Notes: generated by a model from the sequence alone, not told the origin. A DNA stretch of 64,000 nucleotides from Thiohalobacter thiocyanaticus (GCF_003932505.1 NZ_QZMU01000001.1:1922001-1986000); one strand, 5' to 3'; positions 10,886 through 21,681 are shown, counted from the stretch's first letter. Program-made: numbers and translations.

Positions 10886-11722
10886 TCAGTCCGGTTTGTC
10901 TCCGCTCCGGTCCGGCGGGGGAAGGACAGTCAGCATCAGCGGATGGCGGATCTGCAGCCGCAACTGGCCGCGGCGCTGGTAGATCCAGCCGCTGGCCTCG
11001 ATGCTGCGGCCGGGCAGGGCCTTCCAGTCCAGTCCCCGAAAACCGTCCAGGTCGGTTTTGGCGATGCGCAGGGCGACATTGCCCTGCAGGTTGATCCACT
11101 TATTATACTGCCCTTCGCTCACATGGGTGACCTGCCCGGCGCGGATGAACCGGAACCCCTCCGTGGAGATGGGCAGGGCGGCGGCCGGTTGGGGGCGGAA
11201 GTCGGGGCGGCGCCACAGGCCCCTGTCGGCACTGCGCGCCCGGGCGGCGGTGGCGTGGTAGCACTCGGCCTGCCAGGTATTGGGTGGGACCGTCAGGGCA
11301 AAGCCCTGGCCCTGCTTGAGCATGACCGCGGTCAGGTTGCGGCCGTCAGCGAGAAAGGCGTGTGCCAGCAGCCGGCCGTAGCGGTCCTCGCGTTCGCGGC
11401 CCAGGCGCAGCCCGAGCTGGTTGCGGTTGAGAAAGACCAGCCGTCGCAGGGCGTCGCGGGCGGCAAGCGCGCCGGGTTCATGAGGGTTACCGTCGCGGCC
11501 CAGCTCGGGGGTGTTGATGCCGATCAGGCGCAGCCGCCGGCCGTCCTGCAGGGCCAGGGTATCGCCGTCCAGCACCTGACTGATGCGTGCCCGCTCATCG
11601 ATGCGCTCGGTGAGGCAGTCGTCGGCACCGGCCGCGGGGGCGGTCAGCAGACCGAACGCAACGAGGGCGCAACCGGCTGCCCGGCGCGCCCTCGCTGTCA
11701 GTGAGTCAACCCGCGCCAGCAC
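10886..11722 (-). CDS. Secreted thermonuclease (SNase-like) family protein
   Basis: Predicted exported nuclease with a staphylococcal-nuclease domain. After a signal peptide (cleavage near residue 32, APAAGA) the SNase motifs are VLDGDTLALQDGRRLRLIGI with NTPELG (Asp and first Arg), then REDRYGRLLAHAFL (second Arg), and a family-typical GLW. The C-terminal 90 residues (from FRPQPAAALP) form an extra beta-rich domain. It is 278 residues long and lies 11 bases downstream of rpmE. Confidence 0.83.
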   Translation of the reverse strand: MLARVDSLTARARRAAGCALVAFGLLTAPAAGADDCLTERIDERARISQVLDGDTLALQDGRRLRLIGINTPELGRDGNPHEPGALAARDALRRLVFLNRNQLGLRLGREREDRYGRLLAHAFLADGRNLTAVMLKQGQGFALTVPPNTWQAECYHATAARARSADRGLWRRPDFRPQPAAALPISTEGFRFIRAGQVTHVSEGQYNKWINLQGNVALRIAKTDLDGFRGLDWKALPGRSIEASGWIYQRRGQLRLQIRHPLMLTVLPPPDRSGDKPD

Positions 11723-11733
11723 GGGCTGAAGCC

Positions 11734-11937
11734 TTACTTCATGCCGTACTTGCGGCGGAAGCGGTCCAGACGGCCACCGGTGTCCAGGATCTTCTGCTTG
11801 CCGGTGTAGAAGGGGTGGCAGCTGGAGCAGACCTCGACGCTGAGATCATGGCCCACGGTCGAGCGGGTCCTGAAGCTGTTGCCGCAACTGCAGGTCACGG
11901 TTATCTCGTTGTATTCGGGGTGGATTTCCGCTTTCAT
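11734..11937 (-). CDS. rpmE: 50S ribosomal protein L31, zinc-binding (C+) form
   Basis: Ribosomal protein of 67 residues. Cys16, Cys18, Cys37 and Cys40 form the zinc site of the C+ paralogue ([19 protein letters not shown]). It ends in the typical RFRRKYGMK. It is the first gene of a likely unit with the thermonuclease and M48 genes. Confidence 0.96.
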   Translation of the reverse strand: MKAEIHPEYNEITVTCSCGNSFRTRSTVGHDLSVEVCSSCHPFYTGKQKILDTGGRLDRFRRKYGMK

Positions 11938-12014
11938 CTCATGTGTCCTCGGTGATACCGCGCCACCGGCGGGGTGGCGGAAAGGCGGGCAATGATACGG
12001 AAATCAGGCCGGGC

Positions 12015-12365
12015 TCACAAGTCCCTTGCGCCGCGGCGGGCGAAGTTGACGACATTGTCCGAATGCTGCGGCAGCACCTGGCGCGGATCGCGCCTGAGGG
12101 TCTCGAGCAGGCCGCCGCGGCCCTGGAGCGAATCCCACATCATGTTGTGCATGCGGATGCAGGCCGCCAGCGGGGTACCCGAGGTGCGGCGGATCTGGTC
12201 GAGTTTCCACTGCAGGCGGCGCAGCCGGGCCTGGGTGCGGGGCGGTGCCTGGCGGATGGCGGCTTCGATGGCCTCCCGGCGGCGGGCCTCGAAGCCCTCG
12301 GGGTCGCGGCTGGCCAGTTCGGACCAGTGATCGAAGTCGAAAGTGGAGTGATGAGCCTGTTGCAT
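12015..12365 (-). CDS. DUF3135-like small protein
   Basis: A 116-residue, helix-rich, strongly basic cytoplasmic protein beginning MQQAHHSTFDFDHW. The early FDFDHWSELASRDPEGFE and later RRLQWKLDQIRR read as the DUF3135 family of Gammaproteobacteria. The function is unknown. An upstream in-frame GTG (12389) could extend it by 8 residues, but the ATG at 12365 has a purine-rich GAGAAGG before it. Confidence 0.72.
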   Translation of the reverse strand: MQQAHHSTFDFDHWSELASRDPEGFEARRREAIEAAIRQAPPRTQARLRRLQWKLDQIRRTSGTPLAACIRMHNMMWDSLQGRGGLLETLRRDPRQVLPQHSDNVVNFARRGARDL

Positions 12366-12640
12366 GGGCCTTCTCCCGTCCGGCGCCACCCGACCGGGCG
12401 GCGATTTTTATTGTTCTATCTGAACGAGACTAGCACGGGGCAGGTGGGATGTCATGCATTTGGCGCCTGAAATCTGACGGATGTCAAATAATGAATTTCA
12501 ATAACCTGTTTTCATTGAATAAAAATTTCCGAAGCCCGGGCGCGTGAAGGCGGGACATTCCCGGCTGGCGGGTTTTGGCCTATGATGCCGGATCCGGTGC
12601 CACGCGCCGCTTCCCGGTATCCGCTGCCTGATCCGTACCC

Positions 12641-13963
12641 ATGTCCCGAACCCCCAACATCGGCTTTGTGAGCCTGGGCTGCCCCCAAGGCCCTGGTCGA
12701 CTCCGAACGTATCCTGACCCAGCTGCGGGCCGAGGGCTATGGCATCGTCCCGGACTATGCCGGTGCCGATCTGGTGGTGGTCAACACCTGCGGCTTCATC
12801 GACGCCGCCGAGGCCGAGTCGCTGGAGGCCATCGGCGAGGCAGTGGCCGACAATGGCCGGGTGATCGTCACCGGCTGCCTGGGCGGCAAGGCAGAGAAGA
12901 TCCGCAAGATCCATCCCGCTGTGCTGGCCGTGACCGGACCGCATGCCTATGAGGAGGTGATGGCCAGCGTGCATGAGCACCTCCCCCCGCCCGAAGCGCC
13001 CTTCACGCAGTTGCTGCCGCCGGGTGGCCTCAAGCTCACCCCGCGCCACTACGCCTATCTCAAGATCAGCGAGGGCTGCAATCACCGCTGCAGCTTCTGC
13101 ATCATCCCGGGCCTGCGCGGCGATCTCGACAGCCGCCCGGCCGGCGAGGTGCTGGAGGAAGCCGGGAACCTGGTCAGCGCCGGTGTGAGAGAGCTGCTGG
13201 TGGTCTCGCAGGACACCAGCGCTTACGGCGTCGATAAAAAATATCCCCTGAGTTTCTGGGGTGGGCGGCCGGTGAAGACCCGGCTGACCGAGCTGGCGCG
13301 CGCGCTGGGCAGTCTGGATGCCTGGGTTCGGCTGCACTACATCTACCCTTATCCGCACGTCGATGAACTGATCCCGCTGATGGCCGAGGGGGCTGATTCC
13401 TGATCCCTACCTGGGACATCCCGCTTGCGCAGCACGCCAGCCTGCCCGTGCTCAAGGCGATGAAGCGACCGGCGGCCACCGACAACACCCTCAGGCGCAT
13501 CGAGGCCTGGCGCCGGGACTGCCCCGACATCACCCTGCGCAGTACTTTCATCGTCGGTTTTCCCGGCGAAACCGAAGAGCGGTTCGAGGAGTTGCTGGAT
13601 TTCCTGCGTGCCGCCCAGCTTGACCGGGTCGGTGCCTTCGCCTACTCACCCGTGGAGGGCGCGGCGGCCAACGCCCTGCCCGACCCCGTTCCGGAGGAAC
13701 TCAAGCAGGAACGACTGGCCCGGTTCATGGAGGTGCAGGGCGGGATCAGCGCCGCGCGCCTGCAGGCGAAGATCGGCCGCGAACTGCGGGTGCTGGTGGA
13801 TAAGGTGGATGCAGAGGGTGCCATCGCCCGCAGTGCCGCCGACGCGCCCGAGATCGACGGTCTGGTGTTCGTCGATACCACCGACGCCCGTCCCGGCGAG
13901 TTCATCGATGTCTGTATTACCGATGCGAGCGAACACGACCTGTGGGCGGAGCCGGCGGGGTGA
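12641..13963 (+). CDS. rimO: Ribosomal protein S12 methylthiotransferase RimO (frame broken twice here)
   Basis: Radical-SAM enzyme that methylthiolates an aspartate of ribosomal protein S12. The N-terminal piece [15 protein letters not shown] leaves frame at a run of five C (12682-12686). Removing one C restores [19 protein letters not shown], joined to the long central frame with TCG, GCLGG and the 4Fe-4S motif CNHRCSFC. That frame stops at 13403. The rest ([20 protein letters not shown] to the TRAM domain) resumes two frames away, with surplus bases clustered at 13388-13430. All domains are otherwise intact, so sequence error is more likely than a pseudogene. Confidence 0.88.
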
Positions 13964-13979
13964 CAGATCTCAAGATCAA

Positions 13980-14113
13980 GAGCGCCACGGAATACACGGA
14001 AAACACGGACATAAAAATATGAATCTGCTGCCCTGGCGCTGCGCGCCGCCGGACAGCAGAACTGTGTTGCATACGTGCAATTTTCCGTGCTTTCCGTGTA
14101 TTCCGTGGCGCTC
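13980..14113. repeat. Inverted repeat, CCACGGAA family
   Basis: The left arm starting GAGCGCCACGGAATACACGG pairs with its reverse complement at about 14083-14113. The same core (CCACGGAA then CACGGAA) forms another palindrome at 43112-43170. It lies between the convergent rimO and the Rof-like gene and may act as a terminator for both. Confidence 0.7.
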
Positions 14114-14118
14114 TTTGT

Positions 14119-14376
14119 TCAGCTCCCTTCCTCCCGCCGCTGCGCCTCGCGGATGCGGTCCAGGCGGATCTCGATGCGTTCGCCGTCGCCGCGTTCAGCG
14201 ATCAGGTATTCGGCATGGTCGCGGGTCTGCAGGTCGCGCGGGCGCAGCAGCTCGATGTGGTCGAGTCCCGCCGGGTCCTGCCAGGTGACCTGCAGATGCC
14301 AGCCGCGCATGATGGCGAGTTCATAGTGGCTGTAGAGGCCGCAATCGACGGGGATGTAGTCTTCGCCGTCACTCAT
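14119..14376 (-). CDS. Rho-binding antiterminator (Rof-like)
   Basis: An 85-residue protein resembling Rof/YaeO, which binds Rho and inhibits termination. The family pattern is visible: YIPVDCGLYSHYELAIMRGW at the N-terminus, a central beta strand, then RPRDLQTRDHAEYLIAERG and EIRLDRI. It overlaps the CPXCG gene by 8 bases, so the two are probably co-translated. Confidence 0.75.
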   Translation of the reverse strand: MSDGEDYIPVDCGLYSHYELAIMRGWHLQVTWQDPAGLDHIELLRPRDLQTRDHAEYLIAERGDGERIEIRLDRIREAQRREEGS

Positions 14377-14569
14377 CTTCGCGATGCAGCGTCAGCTGGT
14401 AGCTTTCATCCAGCGGGTCCACTTCCAGGCGGTGCTCGATCGGTGGGCAGCAGACCGGGCAGTCCTCGATGAAACGCGCGGAGCCGGCGGACAGGTCCAG
14501 GGTGACCTCGATCGGCTCCCCGCAGTAGGGGCAGGTGTCGGCGTGCGGTTGGAGATCAGAGCGTGCCAT
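14369..14569 (-). CDS. CPXCG-motif cysteine-rich small protein
   Basis: A 66-residue protein with two zinc-ribbon-like knuckles, CPYCGEPIEV and CPVCCPPIEHR. This is the small CPXCG-motif family, whose function is unknown. It overlaps hemW upstream by 14 bases and the Rof-like gene downstream by 8. Confidence 0.8.
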   Translation of the reverse strand: MARSDLQPHADTCPYCGEPIEVTLDLSAGSARFIEDCPVCCPPIEHRLEVDPLDESYQLTLHREDE

Positions 14570-15724
14570 CGGGGAGCATTTCCGCTAACACATCATTGAG
14601 AAACCGCTGGCCGGTCGGGGTGGTTCGGATGTGCGTATCCATTTCGATGAGTCCGCGTTCGACCAGCGGGGCCAGTGTCGTTTCCAGGTCGGCGCAAGCC
14701 AGGCCCGTGTGGGCCTTGTATTGTTCCGGCGTGAAGCCTTTATTCAAGCGTAGCGCATTGAGCAGAAATTCAAACCGGGCGTCGGCCTCGCTGAGTGCTT
14801 GGCTGTCGCCGATGCCCCCCGGGCTGCCGGCATGGGCGAGATAGTCGCGCGGATGCTTCGGTTTCCACAGTCGCAGGATGCGCTGCTCCGCGGCCAGGGT
14901 GAGCTTGCCGTGGGCGCCGGCGCCAATACCCAGGTAATCCCCGAACTGCCAGTAATTCAGGTTGTGCCGGCATTCGCGCCCGCGCCGGGCGTAAGCCGAG
15001 ACCTCGTACTGAGTATAGCCTCTGGCGCTGAGCCGCTCCTGGCCCGCTTCCTGGATGTCCGACAGGCTGTCATCCATCCGGCAGCCGCGGCGGATGGGAA
15101 TGAAACCAGGTGTTGGGCTCCAGGGTGAGCTTGATACCAGGAACGGTGGGCCGGTTCGAGATCCAGCGCCGTGGACAGGTCCTCCAATGCCTCGTCGATC
15201 CGTTGCTGCGGCAGACCGAACATCAGGTCCAGGTTGAAGTTGTCGAAACCGGATGCGTGAGCGGCCTCGGCGGCACGGATGGCCTCGCGGCGGCCGTGGA
15301 TGCGGCCGAGTCGTTCCAGGTGGGTATCGTTGAAGCTCTGGATGCCGATGGACAGACGGTTGATGCCGGCGGCGCGGAAGTCGGCGAAGCGCTGCTGTTC
15401 CACCGTGCCCGGATGGCCCTCCAGGGTGATTTCCAGGCCGGGCTTCAGATTGAGGCGCGCGCGCAGTCCCGAGAGCAGTTCGGCGATGGCCTCGGGGCTG
15501 AACAGGCTGGGCGTGCCGCCGCCGATGAAGATGCTCTCCACCGTGCGGCCCCAGACCTGCGGCAGGTCCTGTTCCAGGTCGCGCAGCAGGGCAGCGATGT
15601 AATCACGCTCCGGCAGTTCGTCGCGCAGCTCATGCGAATTGAAGTCGCAATAGGGGCACTTGCGTACACACCAGGGGATGTGGACGTACAGCGCGAGCGG
15701 CGGCGGGGCGGTGAAGTTGAACAT
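14556..15724 (-). CDS. hemW: Heme chaperone HemW, radical SAM family (frameshifted here)
   Basis: HemN-like heme chaperone with N-terminal YVHIPWCVRKCPYCDF (radical-SAM CxxxCxxC) and IFIGGGTPSLF. The N-terminal frame runs correctly to about residue 196 (EPAHRSWYQ), then goes out of frame. The rest (SLSDIQEAGQERLSARGYTQ through HNLNYWQFGDYLGIGAG to the end) is in another frame. Removing one base near 15131 and one near 15074 restores a continuous protein of normal length. As given, the gene encodes no intact product, but this looks like sequence error. Confidence 0.88.
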
Positions 15725-15734
15725 GGAGGTATAT

Positions 15735-15989
15735 TAGCCACGGATGAATACGGATGAACGCAGATACAATCAGAACAGGTTGTGAGCCGCGAATGTACGC
15801 GAATAAAGAACAACATGGAGCATTGTTTTTCATGAGTTGCATGGGCCGGGAAGGGGCAGTCCGAGCCGTCAGCTGATCCACAAGGAGAGAAAAAACATTA
15901 TTTGCGTACATTCGCGTTCATTCGCGGCTCCAGCAATTTTCATTTGAATCCGTGTTCATCCGTGTTTATTCGTGGCCCGAATACCTCAC
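15735..15989. repeat. Compound inverted repeat between hemW and rdgB
   Basis: GCCACGGATGAATACGGATG at the left end is answered by CATCCGTGTTTATTCGTGGC at the right end. An inner pair, GCCGCGAATGTACGCGAAT and ATTCGCGTTCATTCGCGGC, is nested inside. No gene is seen between 15725 and 15985. It is related to the arms at 7726-7962. Confidence 0.7.
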
Positions 15990-16585
15990 ACCCGAAGCCC
16001 TGCCGCCAGCCGCCGCAGGGCCTGGCCGCGGTGGCTGATGGCGTTCTTCTCTTCCGGCGCCAGCTCGGCGGCGGAGCACTCATGGGTGGGAACGTAGAAC
16101 ACCGGGTCATAGCCGAAACCGTTCTCGCCCTGTGGGGCCTGCAGGATGCGGCCTTCCCAGGTGCCCTGGCAGATCAGAGGCGTGGGATCGGCGGCGTGGC
16201 GCATATGGACCAGCAGGCACTGAAAGCGTGCGCCGCGCTGGTGTTCCGGCGTGTCCTTCAGGGCCGCGAGCAGCTTGCTGCAGTTGTCGGCATCGCTGGC
16301 GCCCGGGCCGGCGTAGCGGGCCGAGTAGATGCCGGGGGCGCCGTTCAGGGCATCGACCTCGATGCCGGAGTCGTCGGCGATGGCCGGCAGGCCGGTATGC
16401 TCGGCGGCGTTGCGCGCCTTGAGAATGGCGTTCTCGACAAAGGTGAGTCCGGTCTCCTCGGCCTCGGGCACGCCGAATTCCGACTGCGCCAGCACCTCGA
16501 TGCCGAGGCCTTCCAACAGGGCGTTGATCTCGCGCGCCTTGCCCGGGTTGCCGCTGGCCAGCACGATGCGTTGCACCTCGCTCAT
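15986..16585 (-). CDS. rdgB: XTP/dITP pyrophosphatase RdgB
   Basis: House-cleaning enzyme that hydrolyses XTP and dITP to monophosphates. Motifs: [59 protein letters not shown] and [11 protein letters not shown]. It has 199 residues from the ATG at 16585. In the given sequence the frame upstream is open into rph, so the two appear fused. An ATGA stop-start overlap is the likely true arrangement (see rph). Confidence 0.94.
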   Translation of the reverse strand: MSEVQRIVLASGNPGKAREINALLEGLGIEVLAQSEFGVPEAEETGLTFVENAILKARNAAEHTGLPAIADDSGIEVDALNGAPGIYSARYAGPGASDADNCSKLLAALKDTPEHQRGARFQCLLVHMRHAADPTPLICQGTWEGRILQAPQGENGFGYDPVFYVPTHECSAAELAPEEKNAISHRGQALRRLAAGLRV

Positions 16586-17302
16586 GCCGTCCCCAGGGCC
16601 TTGTTTCTGGGCCTCGATCAGACTGAAGATGCCCCCTTCGGCCAGATCCAGCATGCGCATCAGTTCATCCCGGCTGAAGGGGTGGCCCTCGGCCGTGCCC
16701 TGCACCTCGATGAAGCTGCCCTGGTCATCCATGACCACGTTCATGTCGGTCTCGGCGTTGCAGTCCTCGTCATAGTCCAGGTCCAGCACCGGTGTACCCT
16801 GGTAGACGCCGACCGAGACCGAGGCCACCAGGCCGGTCAGGGGGCTGGCCTTGAGTTCGCCCCGGTCCAGCAGGTGCTGGATGGCGTCGGCCAGGGCCAC
16901 ATAGCCGCCGGTGATGCTGGCGGTGCGGGTGCCGCCGTCGGCCTGCAACACGTCGCAGTCGATGGTCAGGGTGCGCTCGCCCAGCTTTTTCATGTCCACC
17001 ACGGCGCGCAGCGAACGGCCGATCAGGCGCTGGATCTCCAGGGTGCGTCCGCCCTGTTTGCCGCGGGCAGCCTCGCGGCCCATGCGGGAATGGGTCGAGC
17101 GCGGCAGCATGCCGTACTCGGCCGTCACCCAGCCCTGCCCCTGACCACGCAGCCAGGGCGGTACCCGGGGTTCCAGGCTGGCGTTGCACAGCACCCGGGT
17201 GTTGCCGAATTCGACCAGCACCGAGCCCTCGGCGTGCATGGTGTAGTTGCGGGTGAGGCGGACGGGGCGCAGTTCGTCCGGCGCGCGTTGGCTGGGGCGC
17301 AT
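16582..17302 (-). CDS. rph: RNase PH (reads into rdgB through a likely one-base insertion)
   Basis: Phosphorolytic 3'-5' exoribonuclease that trims tRNA ends. Clear family features: [20 protein letters not shown], the RxxxRxxR stretch [33 protein letters not shown] and [15 protein letters not shown]. The C-terminus should read LIEAQKQALGTA and stop at a TGA overlapping the rdgB ATG. An extra G in CAAGGCCC (about 16599) instead gives QKQGPGDG and an open frame into rdgB. Start ATG at 17302. Confidence 0.9.
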
Positions 17303-17354
17303 GGGGAAATCCTTGGTTGTCGTGGACGGCCGCGGAGGCGGGACAGGGCGGCAA

Positions 17355-18260
17355 TTATACTGACCGGGAGCGGTCCTGGGCAGGGGCGTCGGGTGGGATC
17401 TCATCGGCGTATTCCGCCATGGCCTGTTCGATGGCGGCGATGGCGCGGTCAAGGCTGGACTGCGGGGTGTCGGCCGCATCCCCGTGCTGGTCGGCCGGCT
17501 GCGGCGGGTTCTGCTCGCCGCTGTCCGCGCCTTCCCAGCGCAGGGCCGCGGCGGTGACATTGTCGCTGTGCGGGTAGCTGCTGGCCTCGGCGGTGACGGC
17601 CAGGGTCTCAAGGCGGTCGGCCAGATCCTCGCTGGCGGTGAGCTCCGGCAACGCCTCCGGGTCCAGCGGCGACCAGAACCCGTCGGAGCACAGCAGCAGC
17701 ACATCACCCGGCTGCAGCCAGGCGGTGGGCCCCAGACTGGGCTCGGGGCAGGTGCCCTGGCCGCCGAGGCAGCGGCTGACCTGGTTGCGCAGGCGATGGG
17801 AACGGGCCTGGCGCGCGCTGATCAGGCCGGCGTCGAGCATGTCCGCCAGCGGCGTGTGGTCCCGGGTCTGGAAGACCACGGCGCCGTCACGCAGCAGGTA
17901 CAGGCGGCTGTCGCCGACATGGGCCCAGTGGGCGGTATCGTCGCTGACCAGGCAGACCACGGCGGTGGTCAGGGGTTCGATCGGTGGTCGCTGGGCCTGG
18001 CCGACCGCGATGATGGTCCGATGGGCGGCCTCCAGGGACCGGGTCAGGAATTCGCCCGGGGCCTGCAGTGGATCGCGCTGGCGGAACTGGCGGGCCAGGC
18101 TGTCGATGAATGCCTGGGCGGCCAGGTCGCCGCGGGCATGCCCGCCCATCCCGTCGGCCACGGCCAGCAGCACGGCGTCGGCATCGGCCAGGATCAGGCT
18201 GCGGTCCTGGTTGCTGCTACGGTTGCCGAGCCGGGTGGTCTGTCTGGCGGTGAAGCGCAT
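17355..18260 (-). CDS. PP2C-family Ser/Thr protein phosphatase
   Basis: Metal-dependent phosphatase, probably reversing the adjacent kinase. PP2C motifs in order: [57 protein letters not shown] and [10 protein letters not shown], supplying the metal-binding aspartates. The C-terminal 60 residues are a low-complexity acidic tail. GTG (18263) and ATG (18260) are adjacent and I take the ATG. The gene starts 18 bases after the kinase stops. Confidence 0.9.
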   Translation of the reverse strand: MRFTARQTTRLGNRSSNQDRSLILADADAVLLAVADGMGGHARGDLAAQAFIDSLARQFRQRDPLQAPGEFLTRSLEAAHRTIIAVGQAQRPPIEPLTTAVVCLVSDDTAHWAHVGDSRLYLLRDGAVVFQTRDHTPLADMLDAGLISARQARSHRLRNQVSRCLGGQGTCPEPSLGPTAWLQPGDVLLLCSDGFWSPLDPEALPELTASEDLADRLETLAVTAEASSYPHSDNVTAAALRWEGADSGEQNPPQPADQHGDAADTPQSSLDRAIAAIEQAMAEYADEIPPDAPAQDRSRSV

Positions 18261-18278
18261 CACTAGTACCCTCGGTAC

Positions 18279-19233
18279 TCACCCCTTGGCCCACGGAAGA
18301 TGGCCGACCAGGCGATCGAAGGTGGATTCGGCCTCGACGCCCGCCCCCGGTGCCTGCCCATCAGCATAGAAGGCCGGGCGCAGCTGCGCCACGTTCTGCG
18401 GGCGCAGTTCGGGGTCGACCTCCATACACCAGTCGATCAGCTCCAGCAGGGGCGGGGAATAGTCCCGCCGGAAGGCGCTGGCCGCGCTTTTCATGCCGTC
18501 GTGTTCGTGGCGTTCGCGCGCCGGCGGCGGTGGCCTGCCCTCGATGCAGGCGCGCATGGTCGCGCCCAGGGCATAGATGTCGGTCCAGGGGCCGACATAG
18601 CCGTTGGTATCGTACTGCTCGATGGGCGAGAAGCCGGGGCTGATGACCTGGCCGGGCTGGGTCTGGCGGCTCTGGGGGAAGCCGTGCACGGCGCCGAAGT
18701 CGAGCAGCAGCGGATGGCCGCCGGGACGGATGTGGACATTGCCCGGCTTGATGTCCAGGTGCAGCAGGTCCTGGTTGTGGATCAGCTCCAGCCCGTCGAG
18801 CAGGGGCGGGAAGACGGTGCGCAGGAACTGCTCGCTCAGGCGGCCGCGGCGCCGGGTCAGGTAGGTTTCCAGGTTTCCGCCCCTCGTGGTAATCCATCAC
18901 CATGTACACGGTGCCGTTGGCGCTGAAGAAGGTGAGCACGTTGACGATGTTGGGGTGCTTCAGCCGGGCGAGTGCCCCGGCTTCCTGAAGGAACAGCATG
19001 CGGCCGCGATTGAAACGGTCGGCCTCGGCCTCGCCGCGCGGGGCCACCTGGCCGTCGCGGGCACGACGGGCGAGTTTCGAGGGGATGTATTCCTTGATCA
19101 CCACCTGCTGGTCGGTGTCGGCTTCCCGGGCCAGGTACACCAGGCTGAAGCCGCCTCCGCCCAGGGTTTCGAGAATGTCATAGCGGTCGAGGCGAGTGCC
19201 GGCGGCCAGGGCCTGGGGGCGTTTTTTCAGCAC
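18279..19233 (-). CDS. Ser/Thr protein kinase, cytosolic (one-base insertion)
   Basis: Hanks-type kinase. The N-lobe is in one frame: YDILETLGGGGFSLVYLA (Gly loop), VVIKEYIPSKLA (catalytic Lys), MVMDYHEGR. The frame then slips at GGAAACC (18874-18876). Removing one base gives NLETYLTRR, HLDIKPGN (catalytic loop), DFGAVHGF (a DFG-type loop) and PGFSPIEQYDTNGYVGPWTD running to the stop at 18279. No membrane helix or sensor domain is seen. It is paired with the PP2C gene, as in FHA/type VI or stress circuits, but no such partners are in view. Confidence 0.87.
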
Positions 19234-19354
19234 CTGTCGGAATCCGTGTCGGTTGGTATTGTCGGGGCAGGGTCAGTAATATGGATACATTCGGCCGGCC
19301 CGGCCCGGACTTGAGGCGTGCGGCCCGGTAATATTTTCAAATCAGGGAGTTGAG

Positions 19355-20221
19355 ATGATCCGAAGCATGACGGCCTTTGCCCGGCAGGAAGCCGGCGGCG
19401 ACTGGGGTGAACTGGTCTGCGAACTGCGCTCGGTCAATCACCGATATCTGGAACTCAGCCTGCGCCTGCCCGAGGAGCTGCGTGCCCTGGAGACGGGCCT
19501 GCGCGAGCGTGCCGCGCAGGTGCTCGGACGCGGCAAGGTTGAGATCAATCTGCGCTACCGGTCACAGGCCGGCGGTGGCGACGAACTGGAGCTGGACGCC
19601 GAGCAGCTCGCCCGCCTGCGAGCGGCGCTGAACAAGGTGGCCCGCGGCTTGTCCGATCCTGCGCCGATCAGCCCGCTGGAGGTGCTGCGCTGGCCCGGCG
19701 TGGTCCAGGAGCGGCAGACAGACCTGGAACCCGTCCAGGCCGCCGCCGCGAAGCTGTTCGACCGCGCCCTGGCCGAGCTGTCCGAGACCCGCATCCGCGA
19801 GGGTGCTCAGATCAGGGATCTGCTGCTGGCCCGGCTGGATGCCATGCAGCCGCTGGTGGAGGCTGCGCGCGAGCGCCTGCCCCAAGTCCGCGAGCGCATC
19901 CGGGATAAGCTCAATGCCCGGGTGCGGGAGCTGGTCGAGGTGCCGGACACGGACCGGCTGGAACAGGAACTGGCCTACCTGGCCCAGAAACTGGACGTGG
20001 ACGAGGAACTGGACCGGCTTACCGGCCACATCGCCGAGGTGCGGCGGGTGCTGGGGCGCGACGAACCGGTGGGGCGGCGGCTGGATTTCCTGATGCAGGA
20101 GCTCAACCGCGAGGCCAATACCCTGGGCTCCAAGTCGGCCGACAGCGAGACCACCAATGTCTCGGTCGAGCTCAAGGTGCTGATCGAGCAGATGCGCGAG
20201 CAGATTCAGAATGTGGAATGA
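19355..20221 (+). CDS. yicC: YicC family endoribonuclease-like protein
   Basis: YicC proteins are linked to RNA turnover and stationary-phase fitness. The 288 residues show the family hallmarks: MIRSMTAFARQE, ELRSVNHRYLELSLRLPEEL and the C-terminal RRLDFLMQELNREANTLGSK with INVE-type ending QIQNVE. AGGGAG precedes the ATG at 19355. It is upstream of gmk, the conserved order. Confidence 0.93.
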   Translation: MIRSMTAFARQEAGGDWGELVCELRSVNHRYLELSLRLPEELRALETGLRERAAQVLGRGKVEINLRYRSQAGGGDELELDAEQLARLRAALNKVARGLSDPAPISPLEVLRWPGVVQERQTDLEPVQAAAAKLFDRALAELSETRIREGAQIRDLLLARLDAMQPLVEAARERLPQVRERIRDKLNARVRELVEVPDTDRLEQELAYLAQKLDVDEELDRLTGHIAEVRRVLGRDEPVGRRLDFLMQELNREANTLGSKSADSETTNVSVELKVLIEQMREQIQNVE

Positions 20222-20228
20222 GCTTGCG

Positions 20229-21029
<801 letters not shown>

Positions 21030-21032
21030 TCC

Positions 21033-21338
21033 AGGGTCTGTTAACGCTACCGAAGCACCTGCTGCCGGCGCCGCGTTTTGTGTCTCCGCAAGGCGCCGTG
21101 AGCGCAGTGTAGCCCGGCTACATCAGCGAGCAGGCAACGCCGCGGGACGCAAAACGCGGCCCGGCCCTTCGGGTTGGGCCTGAGAAACCGTCACTCGGCG
21201 TTGCTCGTGCCCACAGCACTCGCTTCGCTCGCGGGGCAGGCTCTCGCTCATTTGGGGCGACCAAACTTCGCTCCTCGCGCCTTGATTGACGGTTTCTCAG
21301 GCCCAACAGCAGGCGCTTCGGTAGTGTTAACAGGCCCT
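21033..21338. mobile_element. MITE-like element with terminal inverted repeats and two inner hairpins
   Basis: A 306-base non-coding element fills most of the gmk-rpoZ gap (21030-21405). The terminal arms 21033-21064 and 21307-21338 are 32-base inverted repeats matching at 29 positions (left arm begins AGGGTCTGTTAACGCTACCG). Inside are a perfect 20-base stem, 21174-21193 with 21287-21306, and another pair GCCGCGTTTTG / CAAAACGCGG (about 21071 and 21151). No transposase is present. A single arm of the same family stands alone at 30407-30427. The flanks show no obvious target duplication. Confidence 0.65.
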
Positions 21339-21405
21339 AGTATCGGGCGTCCGAATTGGGTAGACTTGCCCGCCTCGCAGCAATGATTCTGAGCAGGGAA
21401 ATCCT

Positions 21406-21681
21406 ATGGCACGCATCACGGTGGAAGATTGTCTCGATAATGTCGACAACCGCTTCGAGCTGGTCCTGCTGGCCGCCAAGCGGGCCCGGCAACTGGCGCG
21501 CGGCGCCGATGCCAAGCTGGCATGGGAGAACGACAAGCCCACCGTGATGGCCCTGCGCGAGATTGCCGACGGCCTGGTGATCCCGGCCAACGTCGACAGC
21601 CTGGTCAAGCCGCCCGAGGAACCCGCCCCCGAGGCCGGTGCCGAGGTGGAAGCCGACGCCCTCCCGCCCGAGACCGAATAA
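21406..21681 (+). CDS. rpoZ: RNA polymerase omega subunit
   Basis: A 91-residue omega subunit that helps assemble RNA polymerase. The start [20 protein letters not shown] and [20 protein letters not shown] are diagnostic, with an acidic C-terminal tail. It is followed by spoT, the standard order. Confidence 0.95.
   Translation: MARITVEDCLDNVDNRFELVLLAAKRARQLARGADAKLAWENDKPTVMALREIADGLVIPANVDSLVKPPEEPAPEAGAEVEADALPPETE

Noticed and set aside
12641..13963. rimO as a true pseudogene
   Set aside because: Both catalytic regions and the TRAM domain are intact once extra bases are removed, and six other loci show the same insertion-type breaks, so error is more likely than decay.
15902..17557. 551-residue plus-strand frame opposite rdgB/rph
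   Set aside because: Overlaps two clear housekeeping genes on the other strand and has no recognisable motif.
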